From: Martinezella dioscoreae
GTDB taxonomy: Bacteria > Pseudomonadota > Alphaproteobacteria > Rhizobiales > Rhizobiaceae
DNA: 64,000 bases
Assembly (NCBI RefSeq): GCF_009176305.1
Contig: NZ_BLAJ01000016.1
Coordinates: 1-64,000 of the forward strand
Direction of reading: 5' to 3'
The notes beneath the pieces are model-generated. The model ran no database searches and was not told the origin of the DNA. It was given only the letters and a program-made list of their open reading frames with translations. The position numbers were made by a program, and so were the translations under genes. Shown here in pieces: positions 63,884-64,000 of the stretch. How positions within the stretch are numbered: position 1 is the stretch's first letter; the number at the start of each line of letters is the position of its first letter.

Positions 63884-64000
63884 TTACCAATTCGGTTCGA
63901 TTTTATCGTCTGGCGACTTCGACGCTGTGTGTTCCAACTCATGGGACAGCTTTCGCAGGCCCTTCGGGATAGCGCCGAGTACGGGGTCGTCAAATCGAAG
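63884..64000 (-). CDS. C-terminal end of an unidentified gene, cut by the window edge
   Basis: A frame open for the last 38 codons runs on the minus strand to a TAA at 63884-63886, convergent with priA and 2 nt from its stop. The residues read like a real C-terminus (RFDDPVLGAIPKGLRKLSHE at 37-18 before the stop, then a charged end IEPNW), but too little is visible to assign a family. It may be a chance frame. Confidence 0.4.
   Translation of the reverse strand, partial: LRFDDPVLGAIPKGLRKLSHELEHTASKSPDDKIEPNW

Overview
The window is an ordinary stretch of an alphaproteobacterial chromosome, most likely Rhizobium or a close relative. The evidence is the high-GC codon use, the mdh-sucCDAB gene order typical of rhizobia, an Omp19-like lipoprotein, an IalB-family protein, an alphaproteobacterial Mic60 inside a hem cluster, and RIME-type palindromic intergenic repeats. 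I see no rRNA, tRNA, CRISPR array, insertion sequence or prophage. Coding density is high and most genes are housekeeping.

Layout. 0-5 kb: GNAT acetyltransferase, Bax-inhibitor-1 protein and a YbbAP-type ABC transporter, the last divergent from a TesA-like esterase. 5-12 kb: thpR, LMW protein phosphatase, pterin dehydratase, YkvA protein, IalB protein, rlmN, LysE exporter and SDR. 12-19 kb: a ParDE toxin-antitoxin pair, argG, MarR regulators, a second LysE exporter, an M3 oligopeptidase, and a divergent marR/GST pair with two palindromic operators. 19-26 kb: typA, GNAT, ppa, DUF167 and YggT proteins, an MFS exporter, a poly-gamma-glutamate hydrolase-like protein, a class I amidotransferase and a TerB protein. 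26-31 kb: hemC-hemD-mic60-hemY on the minus strand. 31-34.5 kb: tsaD-gpsA-yciI-EVE-methyltransferase. 35-39 kb: sdhCDAB. 39-53.5 kb: omp19-like, zapE, mdh and sucCDAB with small extra genes inserted, then a four-gene insert and lpdA. 53.5-64 kb: M16 peptidase, DUF2867 protein, TraB/GumN protein, xerC, acyltransferase, AAA ATPase, priA, and a partial gene at the right edge.

The central 35-53.5 kb supplies a contiguous run of TCA-cycle steps: 2-oxoglutarate dehydrogenase (sucA, sucB, lpdA), succinyl-CoA synthetase (sucCD), succinate dehydrogenase (sdhCDAB) and malate dehydrogenase (mdh). The hem block makes uroporphyrinogen III and also carries the membrane-architecture gene mic60.

No clearly new multi-gene system was found. 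The best leads are: the two 20-bp MarR-type palindromes between marR and GST; two uncharacterised exported proteins embedded between sucB and lpdA; unrelated small genes inserted between sucC and sucD and between sucA and sucB; a hairpin that may mask the ribosome binding site of a LysE exporter; a 17-bp-stem hairpin after lpdA; and rhizobial palindromic repeats, one of them inside the sdh operon.
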